Assembly: GCA_010015745.1 (NCBI GenBank)
Contig: ML978434.1
Span: 1 to 13,479, forward strand
Length of the DNA stretch: 13,479 nt
DNA from: Setomelanomma holmii
Taxonomy: Eukaryota; Ascomycota; Dothideomycetes; Pleosporales; Phaeosphaeriaceae
Direction of reading: 5' to 3'
Position 1 is the first letter of the stretch. Each line of letters opens with the position of its first letter. Under the pieces are notes generated by a model that did not search any database, was not told the DNA's origin, and saw only the letters and a program-made list of their open reading frames with translations. The translations under genes and the position numbers were made by a program. Shown piece by piece: positions 1-9,350 of the stretch.

Positions 1-1302
1 TGCTTAGTTGACTTGCTTGGATTACTTGCAAGTACTTGGTTTACTTAGTACTACTAAGAGACTATTTTACACACAGATACAATAGCTAAGTGTCCCAGTC
101 TAGTATATTGTAATCCCTCAAAATCTGCTCATCTGAAAGCTTAGCCTTGCTAGATTCCCACGGTTTGTAGCCAGCTCGCACCCATGATCTCACCAATTGG
201 AGAGCTGGAAGTAGCTCACTGCTAAGAGCTCGTTGCTTTAGCTCAAGTAGGTCGCCAAGCTCGCTGAAGAGGCGCTTGCAGTTGCTGCTTGATGCTAGGA
301 TTGTCATAATATCAATCGCAAACTGCGCCAAATGCGGGTATTTCGGCCGTAATTGAATCTAGTATTAGACTAGATTGCTATCTGTGTTATACTGCTCTTG
401 CGTCCACTGCAGTTCCTGTGTTTTCCAGCGCTCAAACTCGTCAAGTGGAGCCTCCTAACTAGCGCTGCGGCTAAGTATTGCGCTGATTGCCTCGTCTATA
501 TTGTTGCTACTTAGTGCAACTGTTTTTGACTAGGGTGGGCGCTAAGGTTTATACGCCGCCCAGAGCTGCTGAAACGCTGCGTTAGCACTGCTGAGCTATT
601 CAACTTTGTCCCCCCACGCCACATCGCAGTAGTTCTTGTAGTACGGGTGTAGGCAAACAGCAGCGTAGTAGGCGGGCGAAGCGTCAAGCTTGGTGTAGTA
701 GTCGTTGGCCTTGAGCCACGCGGCGCGGAGGTTGACGTTTAGGTGATCCTTGGGGGCCTCTAGGTGAGCGTTGAAATCAACGTGTTCATACGGGCGCGCC
801 TGGGCCTCAAGCTTGCTGAGTACATACTCAAAAACTAGTATAACCTTATAAATTGCGCCATATTTGTTATCTTTGCTGCGTCCTTCAAGCCGTTTTGTAG
901 CATACTTAAGCGGCTCTAAGCAGTTCTGATACTCTGCAATTACTGCCCAATCAGCAGCTCAGAGCCCAGTTGATCTCATCTAGCTCAGAGCGTCAGGCCG
1001 CTTGTTGTTCCGCTGTGCAGCGTGCGCGTCTTTGAGTATAATCTTGTTAATGTGATGCTCCGTGTACAAGTTGTAGGCAGCCTGAAGCTTTGTAGCGCGC
1101 TTAAAAGCAGCATAGTACGAGTTCTAGCGAGTGACAACAGGCTTGACGGGCTCTAGTACCTTCAGACGTCTCTCAGTAGGCAGGTCGTTATTAGCAACAC
1201 GCTGGTAACTACGAAAAAGCTCGTACTGTTGCGGCGTTTTGATATAGTTGATGACGTCAACTAGGACGCCAATAGGGCCATCTTTCCGCCACTCTCCCAT
1301 GT

Positions 1303-1307
1303 ACTGC
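1303..1307 (+). repeat. Target site duplication ACTGC, left copy
   Basis: Direct 5-bp repeat matched by 1453-1457 on the other side of the 145-bp LTR. Together they mark an LTR-retrotransposon integration into the hAT-1 transposase. Confidence 0.85.
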
Positions 1308-1452
1308 TGTAAGCCCAGGGCATGCATAGTCACGTGGATTATCCACCAACCAATCAGCCCACTACTTCATGTATATAAATGGACACCTCAGTCCGACACA
1401 GATAACAAGACAACTCACATCATATGATCAACCTACCCTTTTCAAGCCTACA
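1308..1452 (+). mobile_element. 145-bp solo LTR inside hAT-1
   Basis: Begins TGTAAGC and ends GCCTACA (6 of 7 bases inverted) and is flanked by direct 5-bp duplications ACTGC at 1303-1307 and 1453-1457. Removing the LTR and one TSD joins the interrupted transposase in frame as STEEQYMGEWRKDGPIG, which fits the family and proves the insertion point. The LTR contains CACGTG (1331-1336), CCAAT (1350-1354) and a TATA box (about 1372-1380) reading to the right, so it is drawn on the plus strand. No internal retroelement domain is present, so it is a solo LTR left by recombination between two LTRs. The length is small, in the range of miniature (TRIM-like) or small Copia LTRs; the superfamily is not determined. 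Confidence 0.88.
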
Positions 1453-2611
1453 ACTGCTCCTCAGTGCTGTACTGCTCTTGAGCGTTGCCGTAGGCGTCCT
1501 TGTTGTTACCAAATATAATAGCCTGGCCAATAAGGTTGAGCATGTGGCAGGCGCAGCGGAGGCGCCAGTGAGCGGGGTCAAAGCTGTACTCGTGGGCAAG
1601 CGCAGTAATCGCAGTGTCGTTGTTGGCGGCGTTGTTAAGTACAAAGTAGCCTAACTAGTCTCTATTTATTCCGTACGCTAAGAGGGTGGTTGAGATAGCT
1701 TAGGCAATAGCCTCGCCAGTGTGGGCGCCAGCGAGCTCAGGCAGGTCAATAGGCAAGTCGTGTATTATTCCAGCTGCGTCAGCAAAGTAAGCGACTACTC
1801 TAAAAAAGCCACGTTTACCACCTTTTATTGTCTAGCTGTCAAAGCTTATATGTACCTTGCTTATTGAGGCTGACAAGGCGTCAACAACTTGCGGTTGTAT
1901 AGACTTAAATAGCCTTATCACGAAAGTAGAAACGCTAGTATTACTTACCTACAATGCTGCCTCTGCCTCTAGGTTAGCAAATCTTATAATCTCCCTGAAC
2001 TCTGGCGTTGTAAGCTTACTAAGAGGGTGGTTTCAGTTAACAAGCTACATAACAGTAGCTGTTTAGAAGCCTTGTACATTGGAGTTTCCTAGCGAAATGG
2101 CGGTGTGTTGTTGTACGTCTAGCCTAGCATCAAACGCTTGCCGCAGCGACAGCTGCCCTTGAGCTCTCTGCGTTGACTTAGGGCTATCTTTTGTGAGGTT
2201 GTGACCACGTTTTAGCTAACTAAGGTGGGTAGCTGCTGAGGTAGTCGCCTGGGTAATGTTGAACAGACCACTACGGCCAGCGTCAATAGTTTTGTGTACG
2301 TGGCAGTACTTGCACACAAACCAGATCCGAGATGGAGCCTGACGCTCAACAACGCAGTAGCCATGTTGGAAAATCCAGCTTTTAGGACGCTTAGAGCCCG
2401 CCAGCGGCTTAATAAACTCAGGTAGACGCGTCCAGTCAATGCCAGCAAAGCTATCAACTAGGGCACTGATTATCTCATCTTGGCTATTATCACCGTCTCC
2501 GGCCTCAGTTGTAGCCACTGTACCAGCTCGGCTGCCCTCAGTAGGTGCGACAATCTCATCCTCTACCTGCGACTCTAATAATTGTGATTCGAAGGTAGTT
2601 ACTGACGGTGA

Positions 2612-2811
2612 GGCGGTGGCCTGGCTTGCGGCGGTGGCCTGGCTTGCGACGGTGGCATGGCTTGCGACGGTGGCCTGGCTTGCGGCGGTGGCATGGCTTG
2701 CGACGGTGGCATGGCTTGCGACGGTGGCCTGGCTTGCGGCGGTGGTATGGCTTGCGACGGTGGCATGGCTTGCGATGGTAGCCTGGCTTGCGGCGTTGGC
2801 CTTGCTTGCGG
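2612..2811 (-). repeat. 18-bp tandem repeat coding Ala/Ser/Thr hexapeptides
   Basis: About eleven units of an 18-bp repeat with plus-strand consensus near GGCGGTGGCCTGGCTTGC, mostly differing at C/A in GGCC(A)TGG and G/A in GG(A)CG. On the transposase strand each unit codes six residues of the form [AVI]-A-S-[QH]-A-T. The array lies in the N-terminal tail of the hAT-1 transposase before the BED finger. The unit is a multiple of three, so copy number can change without breaking the frame. No stop codon falls in the array although the rest of the gene has many. It also creates a long spurious open frame on the opposite strand. Confidence 0.92.
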
Positions 2812-3186
2812 CAGCGAGGGCTTTACGAGGTGATCGACACTCAGATGCTGTTTGAGATGAAGCCTCACGAGCTGAAATAAGGTTATTAGTAGCAGCAGTT
2901 ACTCTCGTACGTTTGTTACTCGAAGAGGTATGTAGTGCACGGCGTTTAGGCATATTAAGGCAGTCGAAAACACCAAAAGATTGCGTTGATATAGAGAAAC
3001 GCGCATCACAATAGGCTTCAAAACAAGCCGACGTTAAGATAGAAGTAATGCGCTAAGCGATTTTGGTAGCTGTATAGCCTCTTTAGGAGGTAGCTGAGGT
3101 ATTGCAACACCAAAAAAGGATCGCAAGATCCGCTGTACAGCCGTTTCGCCAGCTTTATTGCATTCTACCAAAAGTAACTAATATTA

Positions 3187-3316
3187 ACTAAGTAAACCAA
3201 GTAATCTAAGCAAGCAACGTACATTAACTTAACTTGCTTGGTTAGCCGCGCAGCTTTGACTTGACTTGCTTGCTTGGTTTGAACCAAGCAAGTTAAGCAA
3301 GTAAACCAAGTCGATT
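3187..3316. repeat. hAT-1 right-end inverted and subterminal repeats
   Basis: A dense set of CCAAGCAAGT/ACTTGCTTGG motifs in both directions, including an 11-bp palindrome with arms 3269-3279 and 3282-3292 (CTTGCTTGGTT / AACCAAGCAAG). The block at 3187-3216 matches the reverse complement of the left end of the window. Such arrays are typical transposase-binding regions near hAT ends. Confidence 0.7.
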
Positions 3317-3322
3317 TGCTTT

Positions 3323-5593
3323 ATGGAAACTCTGCTTGTTCACAACAAAAATGACAGCATCTTCAGAAAGACAGACCACTCTCTCCCAAAGGCGTTGTTA
3401 GCAATCAGCGCGCAACTCCAAACTATCCCCTCCTTGAAAAGGATCATCGTTCGAGTCGTAGTCCGTGGTGGAGTTCCAACAACTTCAGCGAAAGATATAA
3501 TGCAAGAGCTCGGTTGGGTAGTTGTATCTGATCTGGACTGACATCCACTGTTTAAGAAGATACAGTACTTGGCATTACCCCGCTCAGCCTCGCGCCGTAT
3601 TATTTAGACAAGAACGTCAGCATCACCTTGCCTGAGGGCCCTAAACGGGTCCTCACTACAATATTAGTGGCCACTCTCAACACGGGCAGCTTTGCAAACT
3701 CGACCGAGCACCGCAAACACGTAGACGATGTGCTGAAGGAGGAACTGGGACACCTGTACGTTGGCATACCCGGTTTCTTCGAGGCGTTCTTCAAAGATGT
3801 GCCAGGTTTGAGACAGGCGGCACAGGCCGTGTTGGACAAGTGCAAGGAAGGAGAGAGCCCACTCTTTATGGTAGAGAGTGGCTGGCAAGGCTGGCCTTCA
3901 GGGGCGAAGGAAAAGGAAGTGCTGAGCTGGTTTGCCACGCTCACAGAGCGGCTGGTGGACTTGGCAGGAGAGCATCGGCCGGAATCTAGAGTTCAGCGGC
4001 GACCACTGGCACGGCCCCACCAGCCTCTGCAAGGCTCCACCGCTGATCGCAAGCTGGATATTGGTTTTGTGGCCGATCCGAACGCTGGCACCGAGTCGAA
4101 GTGCGGATGGTCTCAGAGTGTCATACCCGGAGAGCTCAAGAGCAATCCGCCAGCCGATAAAGCGTCCAAGGCGTGGCTCGACCTTAGCCGATACGCGAGG
4201 GAGGTGCTCGCCGCTCAAGACAGCCGCCGCTTCGTTCTTGGCTTCACACTCTGTGGATCTTTCATGCGGCTGTGGGAGTTCGATCGGCTTGGGGGCATCG
4301 CCTCCGAGCAATTCGACATCAATGAAGAGGGATTGCAATTTGTCTCTGCGGTGCTCGGATTCCTCTGGATGAACGACGAGCAGCTAGGGTTCGATCCATC
4401 AATCATCACGGTCGGAGACAAGCGGTACATTGAGATCGAGCGGGGAAATGGGAAAGAACGCTTCGTCATTGACAGGGTCATAAAACGGGTGCCTTGCGTC
4501 GCTGGTCGGGCAACAACCTGCTGGAAAGTCTACCAAGAAGATGATCCTGGCACGCCACCCGTTGTCAAAGATTCATGGCAGTATCCGGAGCGCGAGCAGG
4601 AGGGCGAGTTGTTGCGCGAGGCGACTGAGAAGCGCGTGAAGAACGTTGCGAGGTACTTCCACCACGAGACGGTTCGTGTAGGCGGTCAAGACGACGACAT
4701 CCGCGCAAACGTGCGGAAAGGCCTAGACATAACGAAGGCAACGAACTATAAGCCAGAGAAGCAGATGCCGCCGCCGAGCACGACCGGACGCCGGGCCTCG
4801 AGGAAAGACGGAAGCAGTAGCATCGCTGGACGGAAGCGATCCTCGAGTTGCACAAGAATGGCATTGCCGCCTAGCAAGCGCACTTGCTCGAGCTCTCCAG
4901 TGAAACGTGCTGTCTCGAATCGGGTACACCGCCGTGTCGTCGTCCCGACTACGGGAAGGCTATCTACAAAGCCAGCTCCCAAATCAGTCTGCTTGCTGCA
5001 TTCGAACAATGTATCGAAGGGTATGAGTCTTTACATACACGAGCGGGCAAGCTTCAACGCGACATATCGCTGAACAACCTCTTAATGAACGATGATGATG
5101 AAAACCCCTCCTGGCCCGCGTTCTTGATAGACCTCGACCTTGCGATCAAGGAGCAGCGAGAGAACTCTTCAGGAGCATGTGGGAAGACCGGCACGCGAGC
5201 GTTTATGGCGATTGGTGTGCTTTTAGATGACGAACAGCATTCATTTATGCACGACCTCGAGTCATTCTTCTGGGTGCTTTTCTGGATATGTATTCATTAT
5301 GACGGGCCGAGCGGAGGAAGAGTTGTGCCACAATTTGAAAAGTGGAATTATATCGACACGGAAGAGCTGGCTAAATTAAAAAAAGGAGAAGTGGGTGACG
5401 AGAGCGATTTTCTCAGGACCGCAGAGGCGACATTTACACCATATTACCAATCGTTAATACCTCACGTCAACAGATTACGAAGGAAGGTATTACCAATGGT
5501 GGGAGGTGGAGGGTTCCGAATCCAAAGCTGTATTAAGATATGAAGGAAATCCTTCGGGCAGCACGGGATGACCTGAGGGAATTAGAGGGATGA
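3323..5593 (+). pseudogene. Fungal-type protein kinase (FunK1) pseudogene
   Basis: The core (about 3605-5593) matches FunK1 kinases: N-terminal part (LNTGSFANSTEHRKHVDDVL, GWQGWP, RKLDIGFV), N-lobe with VVKDSW (candidate ATP-binding Lys codon 4567-4569) and EGELLREATE, a Ser/Arg-rich insert, catalytic loop LQRDISLNNLLM (Gln where HRD kinases have His), FLIDLDLA in place of the DFG segment, then GTRAFMA and HDLESFFWVLFWIC. It is broken. Near 4943-4946 the frame changes before DYGKAIYKASS. Near 5488-5495 it changes again before NGGRW. A TAA at 5534-5536 interrupts LY*DMKEILRAARDDLREL, which then runs to the stop at 5591-5593. No in-frame ATG precedes the core. An upstream open stretch (3323-3541) may be the decayed N-terminus, reached through a stop and a frameshift near 3600; this extension is inference. 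Its substrate is unknown. Confidence 0.82.
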
Positions 5594-6127
5594 GGAGAAG
5601 CATCGTTCTGCATGCTTATGCACTATGTATGCAAACAAGTAGACATACCCAATTGCTGCCAAGAGCGCATTGTAAAATTCTTTCTCCAATCTCACAAGTC
5701 GATTATGCTCTGGAGGCGAATTACGCTGTCGGCGTGGGTACTTTTGGCACCCTGAAATGACAGTGAACGACTCGACAGGTCCATTGGCGCGAATTGCGAA
5801 CCGTTTGTTAAAATGACTTCTAAATTTACATACGTAACCGCCGATACGACTCGACGTAACCGCATCACTCTGCCTTGTGTATCCCTCCGTCCACCGACCG
5901 TGTTACCCGCTCTCGCAGCGGTTGTGCCCATGAACATTACTCTATGTTTGATCCGGCCACCTGTGGATATCCTAATTTGCAATACTCTTTTCCGATTGGA
6001 AGCGAAAGGCTCGCATTGTGCGGCGCATAATCCACTGAAAGACCCAAATGAACCATTGCCATATTCAAGCGCGATATTTTCTCTTCGATGCACTTGGTAG
6101 CTTACTGGAGAGGGAATTGCGAGCGTA
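5594..6127. other. Intergenic region between convergent FunK1 relic and DUF3435 gene
   Basis: The 3' ends of the kinase relic (plus) and the recombinase gene (minus) face each other here. Open frames exist on both strands (about 95 codons at 5813-6100, plus; the upstream part of a 189-codon frame, minus), but neither shows recognisable motifs. I see no RNA gene, repeat array or obvious promoter. Confidence 0.5.
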
Positions 6128-8691
6128 TCAGTGAGACACTCCGTGAGCGTCAAGCGCATGCCTCTTAAAGTGCACCATATCCACCAGCATCTCGGAACAA
6201 CTCGGGTGGCGGCACGGAAACCCTGACTGAAGTTCAGGGAGGCGGAAATGGGTCTCCACATGCTTCTTCAGGACGTCCTTTCGTGGAATACAGCGCATCC
6301 TCCGCTCGTACGAGAACTCTTCGTTCCCTATGCAGATAAGGCATATCGGGTGAGGGAGCACGGTCGGGAACAGCTGCCGAGACCGAATCTCCAAGATTTT
6401 TCCCCGCTCAAGTGCGTCAAGCTCTTCTTTCACTATCTCGCACTCCTGATGTAGCGGGCTTTTCTCAAATCCATCGGTGCCCTTCTTTCGCTTGTTCGAG
6501 AAAGATGAGCCACTGGCTTCACATGCGACCAAACCCACCGTTTTTCGCTTGACTGCCTTTGGCTTCCGCGTCTCTTGTTTGCGGCATAATCTAGCCAAGG
6601 TTCGCACAAATCTCACCCGGGCTTTTTCGTCCTGAATCAGCTTCAAGAGCATGCCGGCGATGGTGGCTCGCTCCCGAAGTTCAAACTCAACGGCTGGTAG
6701 CGTCAGGACTTCGGCTGCAGCCTTCCCACTGAGTTGCCTGGCTATCTCGATTGTATCGATCGATTCATGGAACTCCTGGATGGCCAAATCTAGTCGTTCC
6801 CTGTACAATCTCTGGTAGGTACTGCCAATCTTTCGCTTCGTGTCCTCGTATTTCTGGTGAAGATGCGTCCCTTGACCTTTGGAGAGTGGATAGAAGCCTT
6901 GATCGTGAAGCTGTCCTTTGTACGTTTCTCGCTCCTCACGAAGGACCGCGAGTGCAGGATCATTCCGTACTTCCTCCTGTTGCGCGTCATCCAGTTCCGT
7001 GGGTGCACGTCGATCCCGTGATAAGCCCATGCGTGCAACAGATTCGATGAGAAGGTCTTCTGAAGGGCTCCCAAAGTAGATAGATTGAAAGTCACGGGCA
7101 ATGTGCGTTGGCGTGTAGTACTTTTCGTATGTGCTCCCAAGATGACCCATTGTCTGGTTCCGTTCTACTGGGTCAAGAGCGCCTGGTACATCCTATTAAG
7201 CTTGGGCGAAACAGGAGCAATAGATTCTGAGGCAGACTTACTGTTGATATTCCTTCCTGAAGCCCGGCGAAGCTGATACAACTCCAATGACTTCTCGAAG
7301 CCTGCGACCCGCCCTAAGCGTACAAAGATATCGCGGTATTTCGCATAGGGAAATGCTTGCTCCGTCAGTATACGAACACCCTCGCACGTGTTCCTAACAT
7401 CGCATAGGAATGGTAAGTTCAGCAATTGCTTTTTCCATTTGATGCGGAGTACGTCACGGTCCGCGGGTATAGTGAGGTCGAATATATCCTGAACTCTGGT
7501 AAAGTCGTCCCTCAATGCTCCTTGACTGACGCTGATGCTCAAAATGTATGAGACAATGCAGAAGGCAGGGGTCCCTTCTAAACGGAAAGTGAACTTCTTC
7601 CTGCAAGATAAAAATCAGCGAGACTCACTCAATCTAACATCTGCTAGTCAACTCACGGCTTTCCATCGTTCTCCTTGTTTTTGATATTCTCAAGATTGAC
7701 ATTCGCCACGATAGTACTCCGGCTGGGATCTGCAATGCTGCGAACCTTTAAAAGTTCGATATTCTTGAACGAGAGTGCCTTATTGCTACCTTTAGCGCTT
7801 GCGCTCTCAACGATGGCTCCAGGCCTCGTTCCTGTAGCAGCGCTGAGGAGCAAAAGCAGCGATATTTGAACTCGGATATAACCGTGGAGGGGTTTGGTAT
7901 CATCGACCCAGAGTGCGTGAAGGATGGCGTAGAGGTCCTGGACGTACATGGCATGCTTTTCCTTCTCGGATTTATCAAGCATGAGGGTTGGAATCCACTA
8001 ATACGATGTCAGCGAGGTGTGATGCAGAGCGGGACATGTCCATAGAACATACATTACAAACGTCAGTCAGTATATCAGCATCCATTTTGTGCCGTGTGAG
8101 ATCCATGTAACACATGCTGAGTCTCTTCCAATAGCTCCGCATCGAGCTTTCCTTCTTAACACGAGAATGCTTCTTCCGCCAGCGGAGGTACGCTTTGAAA
8201 ATCTCTGGTTCGCATGCGCGCAGCTGCTCCTCTGGTGATCGCTTGATCTTGTCGCAGTACCTAATGTGCAGTGATCAGGTTGGTTGGCGATTAGACGCAT
8301 GCGGATCGCGTTGATCTCACCTCTCCCAAAATTCGCGTTCCCTCTTCCATAGTTTCGTCGTATGTGTGGTATGGTTTGGCTTTGCTGGCCCCTCCGCCCT
8401 CAATTGAGCAATGTCCTTCAGTATCTCTTCAGCTTCAGAGTCATATGGCCCTGGATCCTTTTCTGACACGAGTCTAGCGTCTTCACGACTGCCTGGCTCA
8501 ATGTCTTCATCCGCCTCAGTGTCAGGATCGGTATACGTGTCGGATGCCGCCTCGATGCTTGACTCTCGGTCCCAACACGAGTCGGAGTTGGTCGCTGAGG
8601 ATGGGTCGGATCGATGCGATGGATGGACGTTTGTGGTCGCGGCGGAGGTGGATAGCGCTCTGATACGCGTGTGCTTCGTAGAGGCCGGCAT
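6128..8691 (-). CDS. DUF3435 tyrosine recombinase, candidate Starship captain (5 exons)
   Basis: Exons 8691-8321, 8260-8053, 7997-7657, 7600-7242 and 7182-6128; introns of 60, 55, 56 and 59 bp, all GT-AG (GTGAGA, GTATGT, GTGAGT, GTAAGT donors). The exons sum to 2334 nt, which is 777 residues plus stop with no internal stop. The acidic, Ser-rich N-terminus precedes the DUF3435 region. Tyrosine-recombinase residues are visible: Arg251 in ATGTRPGAIVES, Tyr415/Arg418 in ELYQLRRASG (Tyr in place of the usual His), and the candidate nucleophile Tyr448 or 449 in GHLGSTYEKYYTP, giving the R-Y-R-Y set known from Crypton and Starship enzymes. Basic NLS-like clusters follow (RKPKAVKRK, NKRKKG), then two C2H2-like fingers (Cys707/710-His734/738; Cys750/755-His768/773). 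DUF3435 proteins of this type cut and rejoin DNA to move Starships, but some family members may not be captains. A CT-rich leader precedes the ATG. Confidence 0.9.
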
Positions 8692-9055
8692 TGCAGCAGG
8701 GTACGAGCAGTTGGAGGGAGGGGAGAGAGAAGTAGGAGGGGTGATTGCGATGGCAGGTGGAGGATGGGCATGCCATCACTTGAAGTAGGCGCTGGCCCGC
8801 CCATAGGCAAGCTGGTGGTAATGCGTTGTGCTATTCTTGGGTCGCGCTGGAGCGCTGGTGAAAGTCGCAGCTCCGCCCTCCCTCCTTACCCTTCTGAACC
8901 CCGCTAGGTAGAATTGACAGGGACTCCGCGGCGAGGTGAGGCGCCGCTTGGCATAGTTTCGTAAAAGCGGCAGTGGAACTGAGCCTAAGCGAGGTGGAAA
9001 CGCCTCCAAAAGCAGCGGCCAAACTACCCCCAAAACGGCTGCATTTCCACCGCCA
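8692..9055 (-). promoter_or_regulatory. Upstream region of the DUF3435 gene
   Basis: On the gene's strand, the roughly 60 bases before the ATG are pyrimidine-rich (CCCCTCCTACTTCTCTCTCC type), as in many fungal 5' leaders. Farther out, three related G/C motifs follow poly-A: AAAAGCGGCAG at 8963-8973, AAAAGCAGCGG at 9008-9018 and AAAACGGCTGC at 9032-9042. An 8-bp inverted repeat, GGTGGAAA (8993-9000) and TTTCCACC (9044-9051), ends at the point where hAT-2 homology begins. I found no TATA box. Open frames here have no recognisable product. If the gene is a captain, this stretch would be the 5' end of the element. Confidence 0.45.
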
Positions 9056-9350
9056 CATAGATATAAGAAGTAATCATTGCCTAGTCACTAGCGTAGAGGC
9101 CGCCCTTGCGCAAGTACAGTCTTAGCAGCGCTAGCTTGCAAGCGTCAGAGCGCCTTATGCAACGCGCGATAGACTTATTATAGCAGTTCTTATAAAACTT
9201 GTGCTTAACGTAGTTATTAAGCAGTTCTTGCAACTCAACAGCGCGCGTAAAGGCAGCGTAGTAAGAGTTTTAGCGCGTCTTAACTAGCTTAATAAGCTTC
9301 TTTAGCTTAACTAGTTAGTACAAGGCGTCTGCTTCTACTTGCTGTAGAGT

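Larger units (their letters stand above)
86..2953 (-). pseudogene. hAT transposase pseudogene with BED zinc finger (hAT-1)
   Basis: Reads leftward from ATG at 2953-2951 to the stop at 88-86. In order: a basic N-terminus (PKRR, NKRTR), an Ala/Ser/Thr repeat tract, a BED-type finger (W at KSWIF, CKYC at 2314-2303, then His residues), the RNase H-like transposase core (FDS*TIKGGKRG, LGYFVLNN, LNLIGQA, EWRKDGPIG, TR*NSYYAAF) and the hAT C-terminal dimerisation region (SSNCKRLFSELGDLL, 331-86). Once the solo LTR at 1308-1452 and one TSD copy are removed, the whole length is a single frame of about 905 codons with no frameshift, yet with 17 in-frame stops. Several stops replace Trp codons expected in hAT proteins (FDSW, TRWNSYY, YYWI), which is TGG to TAG, a CpA to TpA change on the other strand. 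A fungal cut-and-paste transposase inactivated by point mutation, most likely RIP. Confidence 0.85.
1..3320 (-). mobile_element. hAT-family DNA transposon (hAT-1), RIP-like decay
   Basis: About 3.3 kb with a decayed BED-finger/hAT transposase on the minus strand, flanked by related ends. The left end (about 13-50) carries CTTGCTTGG and GGTTTACTTAGTA. The right end (about 3187-3216) carries the reverse complement, ACTAAGTAAACCAAGTA followed by ATCTAAGCAAGC, so the ends are imperfect inverted repeats differing by a gap of about 10 bp. More copies of ACTTGCTTGG and CCAAGCAAGT cluster at 3228-3310, like subterminal transposase-binding repeats of hAT elements. The exact termini and the 8-bp target duplication expected for hAT were not resolved, because the element may begin just outside the window. 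It can be recognised but cannot encode its own transposase. Confidence 0.8.

Noticed and set aside
1424..1654. 76-codon plus-strand open frame with a hydrophobic start, following a promoter-like stretch
   Set aside because: It is the antisense of hAT-1 transposase coding (GYFVLNN... segment) plus the end of the solo LTR; the promoter-like signals belong to the LTR.
2439..2855. Long plus-strand open frame rich in Trp/Leu/Ala
   Set aside because: Produced by the 18-bp repeat read on the wrong strand; the transposase N-terminus on the minus strand explains it.
5692..6261. Overlapping open frames on both strands downstream of the recombinase
   Set aside because: No recognisable motifs; the minus frame overlaps the recombinase end in another frame, and the plus 95-codon frame has ordinary noncoding composition.
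8411..8810. Ser/Pro-rich open frames overlapping recombinase exon 1
   Set aside because: They are other-frame readings of the low-complexity acidic N-terminus and its leader; only the 8691 frame splices into the DUF3435 domain.
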